Position numbers and translations under genes: made by a program
Shown here: piece after piece, positions 1 to 10,271 of the stretch
Position numbering within the stretch: the stretch's first letter is position 1
Layout: each line of letters starts with the position of its first letter
The notes under the pieces: generated by a model
Databases searched by the model: none
What the model was told of the DNA's origin: nothing
Seen by the model: only the letters and a program-made list of their open reading frames with translations
Assembly: GCF_030409635.1 (NCBI RefSeq)
Contig: NZ_JAUFQF010000004.1
Coordinates: 280,141 to 344,140 of the forward strand
DNA: 64,000 nt
Origin: Vibrio agarivorans
GTDB lineage: Bacteria > Pseudomonadota > Gammaproteobacteria > Enterobacterales > Vibrionaceae
Direction: 5' to 3'

Positions 1-676
1 CCACACGAAGTTGGACAGTCAGGGTTTGATTTCGAGCACGATAAGAGTCTAGGTAGAGCTCGGTTAGATTGTCATTCAGCTCTCGCTTGCGGTACTCATG
101 TTTTAGCCTATCCATTGAGCGGCTGATAATACGAATTTCGGTCGAAAGAATACGATTAATTTCATCGCGTAAGCTCTGTGCATAGGCCAAGCCTTTAGGT
201 AGCTCTTCGTATGGTGAATCAATCACCTCGCCCGTAGCCTGACGGTATGCGATTGGGCGACCAAAAAAGTCACCGTTGCGGCTACGCTCTATCACCGCCC
301 AATCCAATGGTAAGCTTGTTTCAGCGATGTCTGTTTCTAAGAAAGAAACAAAATCTGAACCATATAAGTCGCGATTCGCCACCTTGATATTGAAGCGGCG
401 AATTAGGGTATTATCCTGAATTTGCTCCGGCACATCAGGGAGCATCTCTTGCAGGTAACTCACCGGCACTTTTTCATCGGCGTACAACTGCCCGACAATC
501 TGCGTACCGTCATGGGTCGTCCACATCGTCAGTTCTGTAGGCCAAAAATAGGAGAGGCCTTTCCAGCCGATCAGTAACAATAAGCCTAGAACGGAGAGCA
601 GGCTGATACTAACCGCGCCACCAGTTAGCCATATCCACGGCGCGCCAGACTTAAACCAGCGAGTACCTAGCTTCAT
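1..676 (-). CDS. pstA: PstA, phosphate ABC transporter permease (partial, N-terminal part)
   Basis: The reading frame starts at the ATG read leftward from 676 and stays open to the window edge, so about 225 residues are present and the C-terminal permease core is missing. The N-terminus (MKLGTRWFKSGAPWIW) leads into one hydrophobic segment at about residues 12-42, then a long polar region with a coiled-coil-like, charge-rich stretch. This fits the enlarged PstA of Vibrio and relatives, which has a big insert before the transport domain. It starts 19 bases after the pstC stop, so the two are co-transcribed; a GGGA motif lies just upstream. Role by family: inner-membrane channel subunit of the PstSCAB high-affinity phosphate importer. 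Identification rests mainly on context and N-terminal character. Confidence 0.85.
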   Translation of the reverse strand, partial: MKLGTRWFKSGAPWIWLTGGAVSISLLSVLGLLLLIGWKGLSYFWPTELTMWTTHDGTQIVGQLYADEKVPVSYLQEMLPDVPEQIQDNTLIRRFNIKVANRDLYGSDFVSFLETDIAETSLPLDWAVIERSRNGDFFGRPIAYRQATGEVIDSPYEELPKGLAYAQSLRDEINRILSTEIRIISRSMDRLKHEYRKRELNDNLTELYLDSYRARNQTLTVQLRV

Positions 677-695
677 TGTTCCCAAACCTTCTTCA

Positions 696-2894
696 TCATA
701 GCGCGCGATATTTCTCTCGTAATCGTAAACGTACCCATTCAGCAAGCGAGTTCACTGCAAAAGTAAATAGCAGCAGCAATAGTGCCGCCAAGAATAAAAT
801 TCGGTAGTGTGAGCTAGCCACGTCAGATTCAGGCATCTCCACGGCGATCGTGGCCGCAAGGGTTTTCATGCCTTCAAAAATATTCCAATCCATCACTGGG
901 GTGTTACCCGTAGCCATCAAAACAATCATGGTCTCTCCAACTGCGCGCCCCAGCCCCATCATAATCGCAGAGAAGATCCCCGGGCTTGCAGTGAGCAATA
1001 CCACATATACCAAGGTTTGCCATGGCGTAGCCCCGAGAGCTAACGAGCCATCTGATAGGTGTTTCGGCACAGAGAAAATAGCATCTTCTGCAATCGTGAA
1101 AATTGTCGGAATCACAGCAAAGCCCATCGCAAAACCTACGACAAGAGCATTACGTTGATCGTAACTGATCCCGTAATCTGCCAGTACTCTGCGCACATCG
1201 CCTTCAAACAGCCACATCTCTATATCGCCGCTCAGCCAAATGAGAGCAACCACAATGGCAATAATTACAGGCATTAAGATAAGGGCATGCCAACCGTTCG
1301 GCATATCATCGAGAACCTTACGCGGTAAACAGTGCCACAGACCGCCCACCAACACCGTCGATATCGGTAAAAAGATCAGCAGTGCGATAACCGCAGGAAG
1401 GTAAGTTTCCACCACTGGCGCAAACCACAGCCCTGCCAGAAAGCCAATGATCACGGTTGGAAAGGCTTCCATTAGCTCCACCGATGGCTTTACGAACTGG
1501 CGCATTTGCGGTGACATAAAGTAAGCCGTATAGATTGCCCCAAGTACCGCAATCGGCACCGCAAATAGCATCGCAAAGGCGGCTGCCTTTAAGGTGCCAA
1601 ACACGATTGGCGATAAACTAAATTTAGGCTCGAAGTTGTCGCTGCCCGCTGTGGTTTGCCACACGTATGCTGGCTCAGGGTAGCTTTCGTACCACACCTC
1701 TTTCCACAACGACGAGAATGAAATTTCTGGGTGAGGGTTCTTTACATGGGCGACATCAATAGCCCCATCGTGATAAGCCACTACGAACTTTTCGTTGTTC
1801 GACATTGCGACCAACTCAGGCGCTTGTTGATAGGCGCGCTCAAACAACACCAGTTTTTCACTGGTGGTGTAGTGACTTTGCAGCGTACCGTTGCGATAGA
1901 AGCTGTAAAAACCCTTTCTGTATGTATCGGGGAGTAGCAACTCCAACTCTGAGGCCAGCTTGAACTGACGAATAAGCGCCAACTGTCGGCGTTCCTCGTC
2001 AATGACTTCAAACCACTGAGATACCGCCCCATCCTGATGAGTTATCAGTAGAGAAAATGCACCCGCAAGAAAAGTCATGTCTGTCGCGATATGCTTCTCA
2101 TCACCAAGAGAGAGATCAACCACTTCACGCACCGTGTAGTGATTGTCTTGACGAACCAAAACCACGAGCTCTGAGTCAGTGCGCACGAACAGTCGCATAC
2201 CATCAGAAGTCAACAGGAGTTGCTGTGCGTTATGGAAATGACCAGAAAGAACTTGTTGATAGGACATCTCACCGGTTGTTCCCCAACGAAGTAGAATGCG
2301 TCCATCATCGAGCAGGCCAGCAAGTGAAAGGTGTTCTCTACTGTAGCCGAAGGTAAAGCTTTCTAGTGTTGTCCCGTTTAACGCTAACCGACCTTCCGGT
2401 GTAATCTGCTCAACACTTGCGGCGAGTGTTTGTTGGTTATCATCATAAATCGAAGCAAACTGCGGGCGATAAAGACGAATATCGCCTTGCTCACTCGCTG
2501 TTGCAAACCAGCGATCCGCACCTGTTTGAGTGACAATCTGCTTTGGTTCGTCAAATAGAGAGAATTGATAGTTAGGTTCAATTGAAGGTTGATTCAAAAA
2601 CCAATAATCGAGCTGCCCCTGCTCTGATAAAACATAAATCTGCTCACCTTGGTCATCGACACCCATTAAAACGGGATAAGGGGTTGAGATACGGTGTTGC
2701 TGGTAACCCGTTTCTATTTCTGCATCCGAAAAGAGCGGCAGTACAACGATAGCCAGGTAAACAAAAATCAGCACCAAACCCGCCAACACGCCATTGCCAC
2801 CAATAGACACAGCTGCGCGAAACAAACGATCTTTGATCGCTCGTTTAGTATCGCGTTCTCGCAATGAAAAGCTTGCTTTTGCCATCTCTATCAC
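696..2894 (-). CDS. pstC: PstC, phosphate ABC transporter permease with large N-terminal domain
   Basis: A 732-residue inner-membrane subunit of the Pst phosphate importer. After a first membrane segment at about residues 33-53 comes a roughly 350-residue soluble, beta-rich region resembling propeller repeats, then the ABC permease core from about residue 430 onward with several membrane helices and an EAA-type loop (GATPWQTLVYVVL). Escherichia coli PstC is about 320 residues, so more than half of this protein is extra; such long forms are usual in Vibrio-type PstC. The start is GTG at 2894, with AGGG four bases upstream; an in-frame ATG nine bases further in (MAKASF) is the alternative but has poorer spacing. 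Expression is probably PhoB-dependent through the box at 2933-2950. Confidence 0.93.
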   Translation of the reverse strand: MIEMAKASFSLRERDTKRAIKDRLFRAAVSIGGNGVLAGLVLIFVYLAIVVLPLFSDAEIETGYQQHRISTPYPVLMGVDDQGEQIYVLSEQGQLDYWFLNQPSIEPNYQFSLFDEPKQIVTQTGADRWFATASEQGDIRLYRPQFASIYDDNQQTLAASVEQITPEGRLALNGTTLESFTFGYSREHLSLAGLLDDGRILLRWGTTGEMSYQQVLSGHFHNAQQLLLTSDGMRLFVRTDSELVVLVRQDNHYTVREVVDLSLGDEKHIATDMTFLAGAFSLLITHQDGAVSQWFEVIDEERRQLALIRQFKLASELELLLPDTYRKGFYSFYRNGTLQSHYTTSEKLVLFERAYQQAPELVAMSNNEKFVVAYHDGAIDVAHVKNPHPEISFSSLWKEVWYESYPEPAYVWQTTAGSDNFEPKFSLSPIVFGTLKAAAFAMLFAVPIAVLGAIYTAYFMSPQMRQFVKPSVELMEAFPTVIIGFLAGLWFAPVVETYLPAVIALLIFLPISTVLVGGLWHCLPRKVLDDMPNGWHALILMPVIIAIVVALIWLSGDIEMWLFEGDVRRVLADYGISYDQRNALVVGFAMGFAVIPTIFTIAEDAIFSVPKHLSDGSLALGATPWQTLVYVVLLTASPGIFSAIMMGLGRAVGETMIVLMATGNTPVMDWNIFEGMKTLAATIAVEMPESDVASSHYRILFLAALLLLLFTFAVNSLAEWVRLRLREKYRAL

Positions 2895-3237
2895 TCAACC
2901 CTGATTAAAGCTATGAAGACTATGTCATTTAGGTGACACTAATATGACATCAACCGTTAAAGCACTGAAAAACCTACCTGCCCCAACCCATACTCTATAC
3001 TGATAAATTAAGACATCTTGTTTAAACAGAGCGAAAAATTTGCATTAATTTCGTATAAAAAGTGGGATTTATTAATATTTTAAACGATATTTATTGTGAA
3101 CCACTAATTATCACACGAAATGAAATAGAAATGTCATAAAAAAAACATAGAGTCCCTCACGACTTCAGGCTCGTCTCACCCCGAGAAAGACGCTAGGGCA
3201 TATCAACAAGAATACTATGGCATTGGGAAGGTGCAAC
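2895..3237. other. Divergent pstC/ppk regulatory region
   Basis: About 340 bases separate the divergent pstC and ppk starts. The region is AT-rich and holds the Pho box for pstC (separate entry). On the plus strand, at 3131-3148, ATGTCATA is followed by an A-rich tract: one good Pho half-site with a poor partner, which could serve ppk. I see no open frame with a credible start here. Confidence 0.6.
2933..2950 (-). promoter_or_regulatory. Pho box upstream of pstC
   Basis: Read leftward the 18 bases are ATGTCATATTAGTGTCAC, which match the PhoB consensus (two TGTCA-containing direct repeats 11 bases apart) with about three mismatches. A third, weaker repeat (ATGACAT) follows in the same 11-base register toward pstC. 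The box ends 39 bases before the pstC start, as expected for a PhoB-activated promoter. Confidence 0.8.
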
Positions 3238-5346
3238 ATGAGTGGAGAAAAACTCTACATAGAAAAAGAACTTAGCTGGCTATCATTCAATGAACGTGTT
3301 TTGCAGGAAGCAAAAGACAAATCCGTTCCATTGATAGAGCGCATTCGCTTCCTTGGCATCTTCTCCAATAACCTAGATGAGTTTTACAAGGTACGCTTTT
3401 CAGATGTGAAACGTCGAATCATCATTAGCCAAGAGCAAGGCGTCGATGATAACTCCAAGCATTTATTATCAAAGATGCAATCAAAAGCCCTTAAGTTGAA
3501 CCAAGACTTTGATGAGCTCTACAACGAACTCATCCTCGAAATGGCGCGTCGCCGCATCTTCCTTGTCAACGAGACACAACTGACAGAATCACAACAAAAG
3601 TGGGTTAAAAAGTACTTCAAAAAAGAAGTGCAGCCTCATATTTGTCCGCAGTTCATCACCAAAGACACCGACTTGCTGTCATTCTTAAAAGATGAATACG
3701 CTTATATCTCTGTAGAGTTAACCAAAGAGCAAAAGCGTCAATATGCTTTGATTGAGATCCCAACCGACCAACTGCCTCGATTCGTGATGGTACCTGAACA
3801 AAAAGGTAAGCGCCGTAAAACCATCATCTTACTCGACAACATCATTCGCTACTGTCTAGATGAACTGTTCCAAGGCTTCATTGAATATGACGAGCTGCAA
3901 GGGCACTCCATGAAAATGACGCGCGACGCAGAATATGATTTGAGTCATGAGGTTGAACACAGCTTGCTTGAGCAAATGTCAGAGGGTATAGAGCAACGTA
4001 TAACCGCCATGCCTGTACGCTTTGTTTATGAACGAACCATGCCTCAGCACATGCTGGATATGTTGTGTGAGAAGCTCAAGATCTCAAATTACGACAGTTT
4101 AATTGAGGGTGGACGCTATCATAATTTCAAAGACTTTATCGGCTTCCCTAATGTGGGTCGTGAGTATTTAGAAAACAAGCCTCTTCCCCCGATGACCTGC
4201 GCAGACTTTGAAGGCCATAAGAACGCGTTTGATGCGATTCGAGCCAAAGATATTCTGCTCTACTACCCGTATCACACCTTCGATCACATGACTGAATTAG
4301 TCCGTCAGTCCTCATTTGACCCTAAAGTGTTGAGTATCAAGATCAACATCTATCGTGTTGCTAAAGAGTCACGTCTGATGCACTCATTGATGGACGCTGT
4401 ACACAATGGCAAGCAAGTGACGGTTGTAGTCGAGCTACAGGCTCGTTTTGACGAAGAGGCTAATATTGAGTGGGCTAAAGTACTGACAGACGCAGGAGTA
4501 CAGGTTGTGTTTGGTGCGCCGGGTCTAAAGATTCACTCTAAACTGCTACTTATTAGCCGCAAAGAGGAAGGGAAGATTGTTCGATACGCGCATATCGGTA
4601 CGGGCAACTTTCATGAAAAAACCGCACGTATCTACACTGACTTTTCTCTTTTGACCGCTGATGAAACCATCACGACTGAAGTGCGAAATGTCTTTGGCTA
4701 TATCCAAAATCCATATCGCCCCGTTAAATTTAATCAACTGATTGTCTCTCCTCGTAACTCGAGAAAGCAGCTCTACCGATTGATTGACACCGAAATCGCC
4801 AATGCCAAATTAGGAAAAGAGGCGTCGATTACGCTGAAGGTAAATAACCTCGTTGATAAAGGCCTGATTAACAAGTTGTATGGTGCGAGCAACGCAGGTG
4901 TTCAGATCCGCATGATCATTCGAGGTATGTGCTCACTGGTGCCTGGTGTCAGTGGCGTGAGTGACAATATCAAGATCATCAGTATTATCGACCGATTCTT
5001 AGAGCATCCACGCGTGATTATCACCCATAGCGATGGTGATCCGCAGGTATATATCTCCTCTGCCGACTGGATGACAAGAAACATCGACAACCGGATTGAA
5101 GTGGCAGTACCAGTAAAAGATCCTGTTTTAAAACAGCGAATTATCGACATTATTGATATTCACTTTACCGATACGGTCAAAGCTCGCTGGATAGATAAAG
5201 AGATGACAAATACCTATGTTCCTCGTGGTAATCGTAAGAAAGTTCGTTCACAATTAGCTATTTACGACTATCTTAAACAAGTAGAAAAGCAAACGAGAAA
5301 ACAGCAGAGTCTATTACAGAATAATGAGCCAACAACCATCGAGTGA
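3238..5346 (+). CDS. ppk: Polyphosphate kinase 1
   Basis: Makes and degrades long-chain polyphosphate from the gamma-phosphate of ATP. The chosen start gives 702 residues beginning [20 protein letters not shown], the usual Ppk1 N-terminus; GGGAAGGTG lies just upstream, whereas the longer frame from 3217 has no ribosome site. The N-terminal domain includes [13 protein letters not shown]. The two catalytic-domain histidines are seen in [10 protein letters not shown] (about His433, equivalent to the autophosphorylated histidine) and [15 protein letters not shown] (about His452). The 3' end overlaps ppx by 23 bases, so the two genes are translationally linked. It diverges from pstC, and a possible Pho half-site lies upstream. 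Confidence 0.97.
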   Translation: MSGEKLYIEKELSWLSFNERVLQEAKDKSVPLIERIRFLGIFSNNLDEFYKVRFSDVKRRIIISQEQGVDDNSKHLLSKMQSKALKLNQDFDELYNELILEMARRRIFLVNETQLTESQQKWVKKYFKKEVQPHICPQFITKDTDLLSFLKDEYAYISVELTKEQKRQYALIEIPTDQLPRFVMVPEQKGKRRKTIILLDNIIRYCLDELFQGFIEYDELQGHSMKMTRDAEYDLSHEVEHSLLEQMSEGIEQRITAMPVRFVYERTMPQHMLDMLCEKLKISNYDSLIEGGRYHNFKDFIGFPNVGREYLENKPLPPMTCADFEGHKNAFDAIRAKDILLYYPYHTFDHMTELVRQSSFDPKVLSIKINIYRVAKESRLMHSLMDAVHNGKQVTVVVELQARFDEEANIEWAKVLTDAGVQVVFGAPGLKIHSKLLLISRKEEGKIVRYAHIGTGNFHEKTARIYTDFSLLTADETITTEVRNVFGYIQNPYRPVKFNQLIVSPRNSRKQLYRLIDTEIANAKLGKEASITLKVNNLVDKGLINKLYGASNAGVQIRMIIRGMCSLVPGVSGVSDNIKIISIIDRFLEHPRVIITHSDGDPQVYISSADWMTRNIDNRIEVAVPVKDPVLKQRIIDIIDIHFTDTVKARWIDKEMTNTYVPRGNRKKVRSQLAIYDYLKQVEKQTRKQQSLLQNNEPTTIE

Positions 5347-6862
5347 AATCATTCATCAAAGCCGTGACGTTGCGGCAATTGATTTAGGGTCAAACAGTTT
5401 TCATATGGTCGTCGCAAAAGTCGTCGACCAAGACTTACAACTGGTAAGTCGACACAAGCAGCGAGTTCGCTTGGCTGATGGCCTTGATGATCACAAGAAC
5501 CTCGACCACGCTTCAATGGAGCGTGGTTTAGAGTGTCTTGCTATGTTCGCGGAGCGCCTAAAAGGCTTTGAACCGAGTAATGTTCGTATTGCTGCGACTC
5601 ACACATTACGTCAGGCTTCTAACGCTCACCTATTTATCGAACGTGCCAAAGAAGTGCTGCCCTATCCTATTGAAGTCATTCCAGGCGAAGAAGAAGCGCG
5701 ATTGATCTACCTTGGTGTTGCCCATACACAGATTGAATCAGAGACCAAGCTCGTCATCGATATTGGTGGTGGCAGTACAGAGATGATCATCGGCAATGGC
5801 TTTGAAGCGAAACTTCTCAACAGCAAGCAGATGGGTTGTGTCAGCTACAACAATGCGTATTTTTCTAATGGCAAATTGTCTAAAAAGAACTTTGCTAAAG
5901 CCTCGCTTGCTGCTCAACAGCGTCTAGAATCGATTTCTAGCAAGTACCGTAAACACGGATGGGACATTGCCCTCGGCTCATCGGGTACCGTTAAAGCGAT
6001 TCGAGAAGTTCTGATAGGTTTAGGGTATGACGACGGCCGAATCACTCTAAAACGCTTAGATAAATTAATTGAAACCTTGTGCCAGTGGAATCACATCGAT
6101 GAGATAGAACTCACAGGTTTAACGCCAGAGCGCAAACCCGTATTTGCGGCTGGCGTAGCGATTCTGCACGCCATCGTCAAAGACTTGAAAATCGATACCT
6201 TACACTTCTCTGAAGCGGCACTGAGAGAGGGGCTGTTGTATGAAATGGAAGATCGCTTCAAGCGCTCTGATATCCGTATGCGCACAACGGAAAACTTGGC
6301 CAATATACACCGTGTCGACCTCGAGCACGCTGAATCTGTCAGCCAAACAGCACTCTATCTACTCAATCAAGTGGATGAAGAGCTAGGTATTGCTAAGAAA
6401 ACCGAGCTTGTAGACCTTCTCCAATGGGCTGCGCTACTGCATGAGGTCGGTCTTAGTATCAGCCTGCAAGCATTTCATCGCCATTCAGCCTACATCTTAC
6501 GTCACACCAATATGGCGGGCTTCAACCAAGAGCAGCAGCAAGTGCTATCGACCTTGGTCCGTTTTCAGCGTAAAGCTCTCAAACTGCATGAGATGGAACC
6601 TTTTACGCTATTTAAACGCAAGCATATTCTGACTCTCATCCGTATTTTACGTCTTGCTATCGTACTCAACGGACAACGTAATGATGAGCCTGTGCCTAAA
6701 CTCTCTATTTCGATAGATAAAGATTGCTGGACACTTAGCTGCATGGACCAAAAATGGCTAGACGATAACAAGCTACTACATGCAGATCTCTTAACTGAGC
6801 AAGCCTACTGGAAAAATGCTGACTGGGATTTGCTCCTAGAGCCCATTGATAGCGAAGAATAG
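5324..6862 (+). CDS. ppx: Exopolyphosphatase
   Basis: A 512-residue Ppx/GppA-family phosphatase that removes terminal phosphates from polyphosphate, opposing Ppk encoded just upstream. The actin-like ATPase fold is shown by the phosphate 1 motif [17 protein letters not shown] near the N-terminus, [13 protein letters not shown] around residue 120 and the phosphate 2 motif [14 protein letters not shown] around residue 145. The C-terminal part (from about 310) is the helical HD-like domain typical of long Ppx proteins. The start overlaps the end of ppk, giving a two-gene operon that ends in the hairpin at 6903-6941. GppA is the main alternative, but the ppk linkage and length favour Ppx. Confidence 0.95.
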   Translation: MSQQPSSEIIHQSRDVAAIDLGSNSFHMVVAKVVDQDLQLVSRHKQRVRLADGLDDHKNLDHASMERGLECLAMFAERLKGFEPSNVRIAATHTLRQASNAHLFIERAKEVLPYPIEVIPGEEEARLIYLGVAHTQIESETKLVIDIGGGSTEMIIGNGFEAKLLNSKQMGCVSYNNAYFSNGKLSKKNFAKASLAAQQRLESISSKYRKHGWDIALGSSGTVKAIREVLIGLGYDDGRITLKRLDKLIETLCQWNHIDEIELTGLTPERKPVFAAGVAILHAIVKDLKIDTLHFSEAALREGLLYEMEDRFKRSDIRMRTTENLANIHRVDLEHAESVSQTALYLLNQVDEELGIAKKTELVDLLQWAALLHEVGLSISLQAFHRHSAYILRHTNMAGFNQEQQQVLSTLVRFQRKALKLHEMEPFTLFKRKHILTLIRILRLAIVLNGQRNDEPVPKLSISIDKDCWTLSCMDQKWLDDNKLLHADLLTEQAYWKNADWDLLLEPIDSEE

Positions 6863-6902
6863 CGCTTCCTAGACCCAGACTTAGACCTGGCCCCCAAATA
6901 GA

Positions 6903-6941
6903 AAAGCGGCACCACTTTCAATATGTCAGTGGTGCCGCTTT
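6903..6941. terminator. Bidirectional terminator between ppx and pstS
   Basis: A perfect 14-bp stem (AAAGCGGCACCACT with its complement) and an 11-base loop lie between the convergent ppx and pstS stops. The A-rich and T-rich flanks allow use in both directions. Confidence 0.85.
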
Positions 6942-6968
6942 AATCATTGTGATTGAAAAATCTGTCAG

Positions 6969-7949
6969 TTACTCAGCCGGAAACACGCCAACTTTCGCTA
7001 ACTCTTGCTGTGCAATCTCTCCTCCGACTGATAGATAGCCATCATCTTCGACAAGCTCTTGCCCCTCTTGAGAAAAGATAAAACGGACAAATTCTTGCTC
7101 AATATCCGACAACGGTTTGTCTGGGTGCTTATTGACATAAACATATAAAAAACGCGACAGAGGATAGCGTCCAGAAAGGATATTCTCATGACTTGGATAG
7201 ACATATTCATGACCCGTTTCAGCGACAGGAACCACTCGTGCGCCAGACACTTGATAACCTATACCAGAATAACCAATACTATTGATTGATGAGCTTACCG
7301 ATTGAACCACGGAAGAAGAACTCGGCTGCTCATTCACATTCGCTTTAAAGTCACCCGCACACAGCGCATTCTGTTTAAAGTAACCGTAAGTGCCAGAAAC
7401 AGAGTTGCGGCCAAATAACTGCATATTGCGTTTCGCCCAGCGATAGTTAAGCCCTAGCTCTGACCAACGCGTGACTTGCGTGTTATTACCACAGCGCAGG
7501 GTGACTGAGAAAATACTATCGAGCTGACGAAAGTTCAGCCCTTCAACGGGGTTATCTTGATGAACAAAGATACCGATCGCGTCAATTGCAACGCGAAGTT
7601 GTGTCGGAGGATAACCATGCTCTCGAATAAAAGCTTCAACCTCTCGACTGCGCATCACACGACTCATTGGGCCGATCTGAGCTGTGCCTTCAATCAATGC
7701 CGGCGGTGCGGTAGACGAGCCCGATGCTTGCACTTGAACATTTGCCCCGGGATAAATTCGACCAAACTCACTCGCCCATAAGGTCGTCATGCCCGCTAAG
7801 GTGTCTGACCCTACTGAAAACAGATTTCCAGAAATAACTCGCTCTTTTTCATAGGGTGTTAATAACGACTTTGCCGCACTCACGGAAGTGAGTGCGGCCA
7901 TAGTCAATGAAATCAGCGTCGCTTTATGTAGCAAGCTCTTTAATCGCAA
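6969..7949 (-). CDS. pstS: PstS-family periplasmic phosphate-binding protein
   Basis: A 326-residue solute-binding protein with an N-terminal signal peptide (hydrophobic LISLTMAALTSVSA, cleavage near residue 25). Phosphate-binding family signatures are SVGSDTLAG, QASGSSTAPPALIEG and GRNSVSGTYGYF. It is the third gene of the phoB-phoR-pstS unit, 24 bases after phoR, while the permease genes lie across ppk-ppx in a separate unit. Family role: captures periplasmic phosphate for PstC/PstA and helps signal phosphate status to PhoR. The gene ends at the shared terminator at 6903-6941. Another phosphate-binding PstS paralogue elsewhere in the genome is possible. Confidence 0.88.
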   Translation of the reverse strand: MRLKSLLHKATLISLTMAALTSVSAAKSLLTPYEKERVISGNLFSVGSDTLAGMTTLWASEFGRIYPGANVQVQASGSSTAPPALIEGTAQIGPMSRVMRSREVEAFIREHGYPPTQLRVAIDAIGIFVHQDNPVEGLNFRQLDSIFSVTLRCGNNTQVTRWSELGLNYRWAKRNMQLFGRNSVSGTYGYFKQNALCAGDFKANVNEQPSSSSVVQSVSSSINSIGYSGIGYQVSGARVVPVAETGHEYVYPSHENILSGRYPLSRFLYVYVNKHPDKPLSDIEQEFVRFIFSQEGQELVEDDGYLSVGGEIAQQELAKVGVFPAE

Positions 7950-7973
7950 GGTGATATCTATCCTTTAAAACAA

Positions 7974-9269
7974 TTAAGCTAACAGGCGAGTCGGCAGCGT
8001 AAAGGCAAATTCACTGCCCTTGCCTACCTCACTCTGAACCTCTAGATGTGAATCGTGGTGGTTAAGCGCATGCTTCACAATGGCTAACCCCAAACCGCTG
8101 CCACCCGTATCGCGAGAGCGCGCTTTATCAACACGATAGAAACGTTCTGTTAGGCGGTGAAGGTGCTGCGGTTCAATACCTTCACCAGTGTCACGCACGC
8201 TCAAATGTGCGCCTTGGCTATCTTGGTACCAACTTACGTGCACCTCACTGCCATCGGGGGTGTATTTCACGGCGTTATACACCAAGTTTGAAATCGCACT
8301 GCGCAGTTGATCCACATCCGCGTAAACTTTCAGAGAGGTATCGATATTAAAGAACAGTTTATGTTCACGGTCACCACTCAAGCTAGCCGCTTCTTTCTCA
8401 AGCACCTCAAGCATAGCAGGGACATCCACCACTTCATCGAGCTCGACGTGGCTTGAGGCTTCTATTTTAGATAGCGTCAGCAGCTGCTCAACCAAACTGT
8501 TCATCCGGCTTAGCTGCTCAGTCATTACCCCATGTGCTTTTGACCACATTGGGCCAACGACCATATCTGGGTCTTCGGTCATTTCTAGATAACCTTGCAG
8601 CACCGTCATTGGAGTGCGAAGCTCATGCGAGACATTGGCAAAGAAATTGCGGCGCATGCCTTCAAGCTGTTTAAGCTGACTCACATCACGCACAACCATC
8701 AGAAGCTCACCTTCAGTGTAAGGCACGACACGCAATTCAAGCATACGCTCTACATTGAGCGGAGAGCACATTTCTAAAGGCTCAGAAAAGTCCCCTTTCT
8801 GCAGGTACTTAATAAAATCTGGCGTACGAATAAGGTTTGATATTGGCTGCCCAGTGTCATCAGGCCAGCGGAATCCTAGAAGATGCTGCGCGAGTTTATT
8901 ACACCAAACAATGTTGCCTTCTCCACGGAAAACCACAACCGCATCGGGCAGCGTTTCAGCACCGTTACGGAAACGGCGAATAAGATTTGTCAGCTCTTTA
9001 CGCTTGCGTCGGGTGCGCTGCTGCATGCGGTACACACCGTTAAACACCCCTTCCCAAGGCCCAGAGCCAGAAGGCGGCGTTAAGCGTTTGTCATCGTATA
9101 ACCAAGCCGAGAATCGAACCAAGTTATTCAGATTCCAAAGCAACAAAACCGCGGTTGCAACAAACAGCAGCCACGGCATATAACCAAAAATTGCCCCTAG
9201 AATGACCCAAGGGGTATAAAAAAAAGCCAGCACCCAAGCTAGCTTCTTCCACGTTAAACGTTCTACCAC
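7974..9269 (-). CDS. phoR: PhoR, phosphate-regulon sensor histidine kinase
   Basis: A 431-residue inner-membrane sensor kinase. Two closely spaced hydrophobic segments lie at about residues 10-50, then a linker, a PAS domain (about 95-200, [17 protein letters not shown]), and the HisKA domain with [12 protein letters not shown], phosphoacceptor His215. The ATPase part carries the N box ([13 protein letters not shown]), G1 (VRDTGEGI) and G2 ([14 protein letters not shown]). The lack of a sizeable periplasmic loop is typical of PhoR, which reads phosphate state from the Pst transporter via PhoU. It starts 18 bases after phoB and precedes pstS in the same operon. Confidence 0.97.
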   Translation of the reverse strand: MVERLTWKKLAWVLAFFYTPWVILGAIFGYMPWLLFVATAVLLLWNLNNLVRFSAWLYDDKRLTPPSGSGPWEGVFNGVYRMQQRTRRKRKELTNLIRRFRNGAETLPDAVVVFRGEGNIVWCNKLAQHLLGFRWPDDTGQPISNLIRTPDFIKYLQKGDFSEPLEMCSPLNVERMLELRVVPYTEGELLMVVRDVSQLKQLEGMRRNFFANVSHELRTPMTVLQGYLEMTEDPDMVVGPMWSKAHGVMTEQLSRMNSLVEQLLTLSKIEASSHVELDEVVDVPAMLEVLEKEAASLSGDREHKLFFNIDTSLKVYADVDQLRSAISNLVYNAVKYTPDGSEVHVSWYQDSQGAHLSVRDTGEGIEPQHLHRLTERFYRVDKARSRDTGGSGLGLAIVKHALNHHDSHLEVQSEVGKGSEFAFTLPTRLLA

Positions 9270-9287
9270 TTAACTCTCCAAGTGTGT

Positions 9288-9977
9288 TTACGCTTTAGTC
9301 GAGAAACGGTAACCCGCACCACGAACCGTTTGAATCAGCTTATCATGACCCGCTGCTTCAAGAGCCTTACGAAGGCGACGAATGTGTACATCGACCGTGC
9401 GGTCTTCAACATACACGTTTGTACCCCATACGTTGTTCAGCAGTTGCTCACGGCTGTATACACGCTCTTGGTGCGTCATAAAGAAGTGCAGCATCTTGAA
9501 TTCAGTTGGGCCCATATCGATAGGGTCTTCACCTGATGTGACTCGGTGAGAAACAGGGTCTAGGCGCAAACCTTGAACATCAATTACTTCTTCTAATGCT
9601 GTTGGTGTCACACGACGAATTACCGCTTTAAGACGAGCCACCAGCTCTTTTGGTGAAAATGGCTTAGTGATGTAATCATCTGCACCCACTTCCAAACCAC
9701 GAACTTTATCTTCTTCTTCACCACGTGCGGTTAGCATGACAACAGGAATGTTGCGCGTTAGCTCTTCACGCTTCATGTGTTTGATGAAGTTGATACCACT
9801 GCCACCAGGAAGCATCCAGTCCAACAGAACAAGATCGGGGAACGGTTCAGCCAACTTATTTACTGCAGTGTCATAATCCTCTGCTTCAACCGCTTGATAG
9901 CCTTTTTGCTCTAGTACAAAGCACAACATTTCACGAATTGGTGCTTCATCCTCAACAACCAGGATCCTTCTAGACAT
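9288..9977 (-). CDS. phoB: PhoB, phosphate-regulon response regulator
   Basis: A 229-residue OmpR/PhoB-family regulator. The receiver has the acidic pair in VVEDEAPI, phosphoacceptor Asp53 in [11 protein letters not shown] and the conserved lysine (Lys105) in [14 protein letters not shown]. The winged-helix domain includes the recognition segment [18 protein letters not shown]. It is phosphorylated by PhoR and activates the pst, ppk and other phosphate-starvation genes at Pho boxes. It is the first gene of phoB-phoR-pstS and is preceded by a Pho box with a well-placed -10 element, so it should be autoactivated. rdgC is transcribed divergently. Confidence 0.98.
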   Translation of the reverse strand: MSRRILVVEDEAPIREMLCFVLEQKGYQAVEAEDYDTAVNKLAEPFPDLVLLDWMLPGGSGINFIKHMKREELTRNIPVVMLTARGEEEDKVRGLEVGADDYITKPFSPKELVARLKAVIRRVTPTALEEVIDVQGLRLDPVSHRVTSGEDPIDMGPTEFKMLHFFMTHQERVYSREQLLNNVWGTNVYVEDRTVDVHIRRLRKALEAAGHDKLIQTVRGAGYRFSTKA

Positions 9978-10036
9978 GTTTGAATTACCTTATGATTAAT
10001 CTATTTTCTTGGGCTATTAACCCTGCAACTGTAGGC

Positions 10037-10070
10037 ATTATCACTATTCATTATGACACTTTTGTGACCC
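10037..10070 (-). promoter_or_regulatory. Pho box and -10 element of the phoB operon
   Basis: Leftward, GGGTCACAAAAGTGTCAT (10070-10053) matches the Pho box with about four mismatches, keeping both TCA half-sites 11 bases apart. Ten bases further on is GATAAT (10042-10037), a good -10 at the spacing usual for PhoB-activated promoters. The phoB start is 60 bases downstream. Confidence 0.8.
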
Positions 10071-10271
10071 TTGAAAACAAAATTTAATATAACTTTTGCT
10101 AGACATTCACAGAGCTGAACTTTGTTTGCAGAACTCTAACAGCCGACTTGAGACTCTAATCATGTCGATTTTTACCATCGAGTGTTGGCTAGCATTTTCT
10201 CGAAATCGAATAGGACAAGCGCTGCTAAAACCTCTATGATTGGCATCACTTTACAGAAACTGAGAACAACT

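Noticed and set aside
850..1158. Rightward open frame inside pstC
   Set aside because: It lies wholly antisense to a well-supported gene, has no ribosome site and no recognisable domain. The same holds for the many frames opposite der, guaA, guaB, secD, rodZ and others.
10182..10271. N-terminal extension of rdgC
   Set aside because: The added 30 residues have no family support, and the ATG at 10272 gives the normal RdgC start and length.
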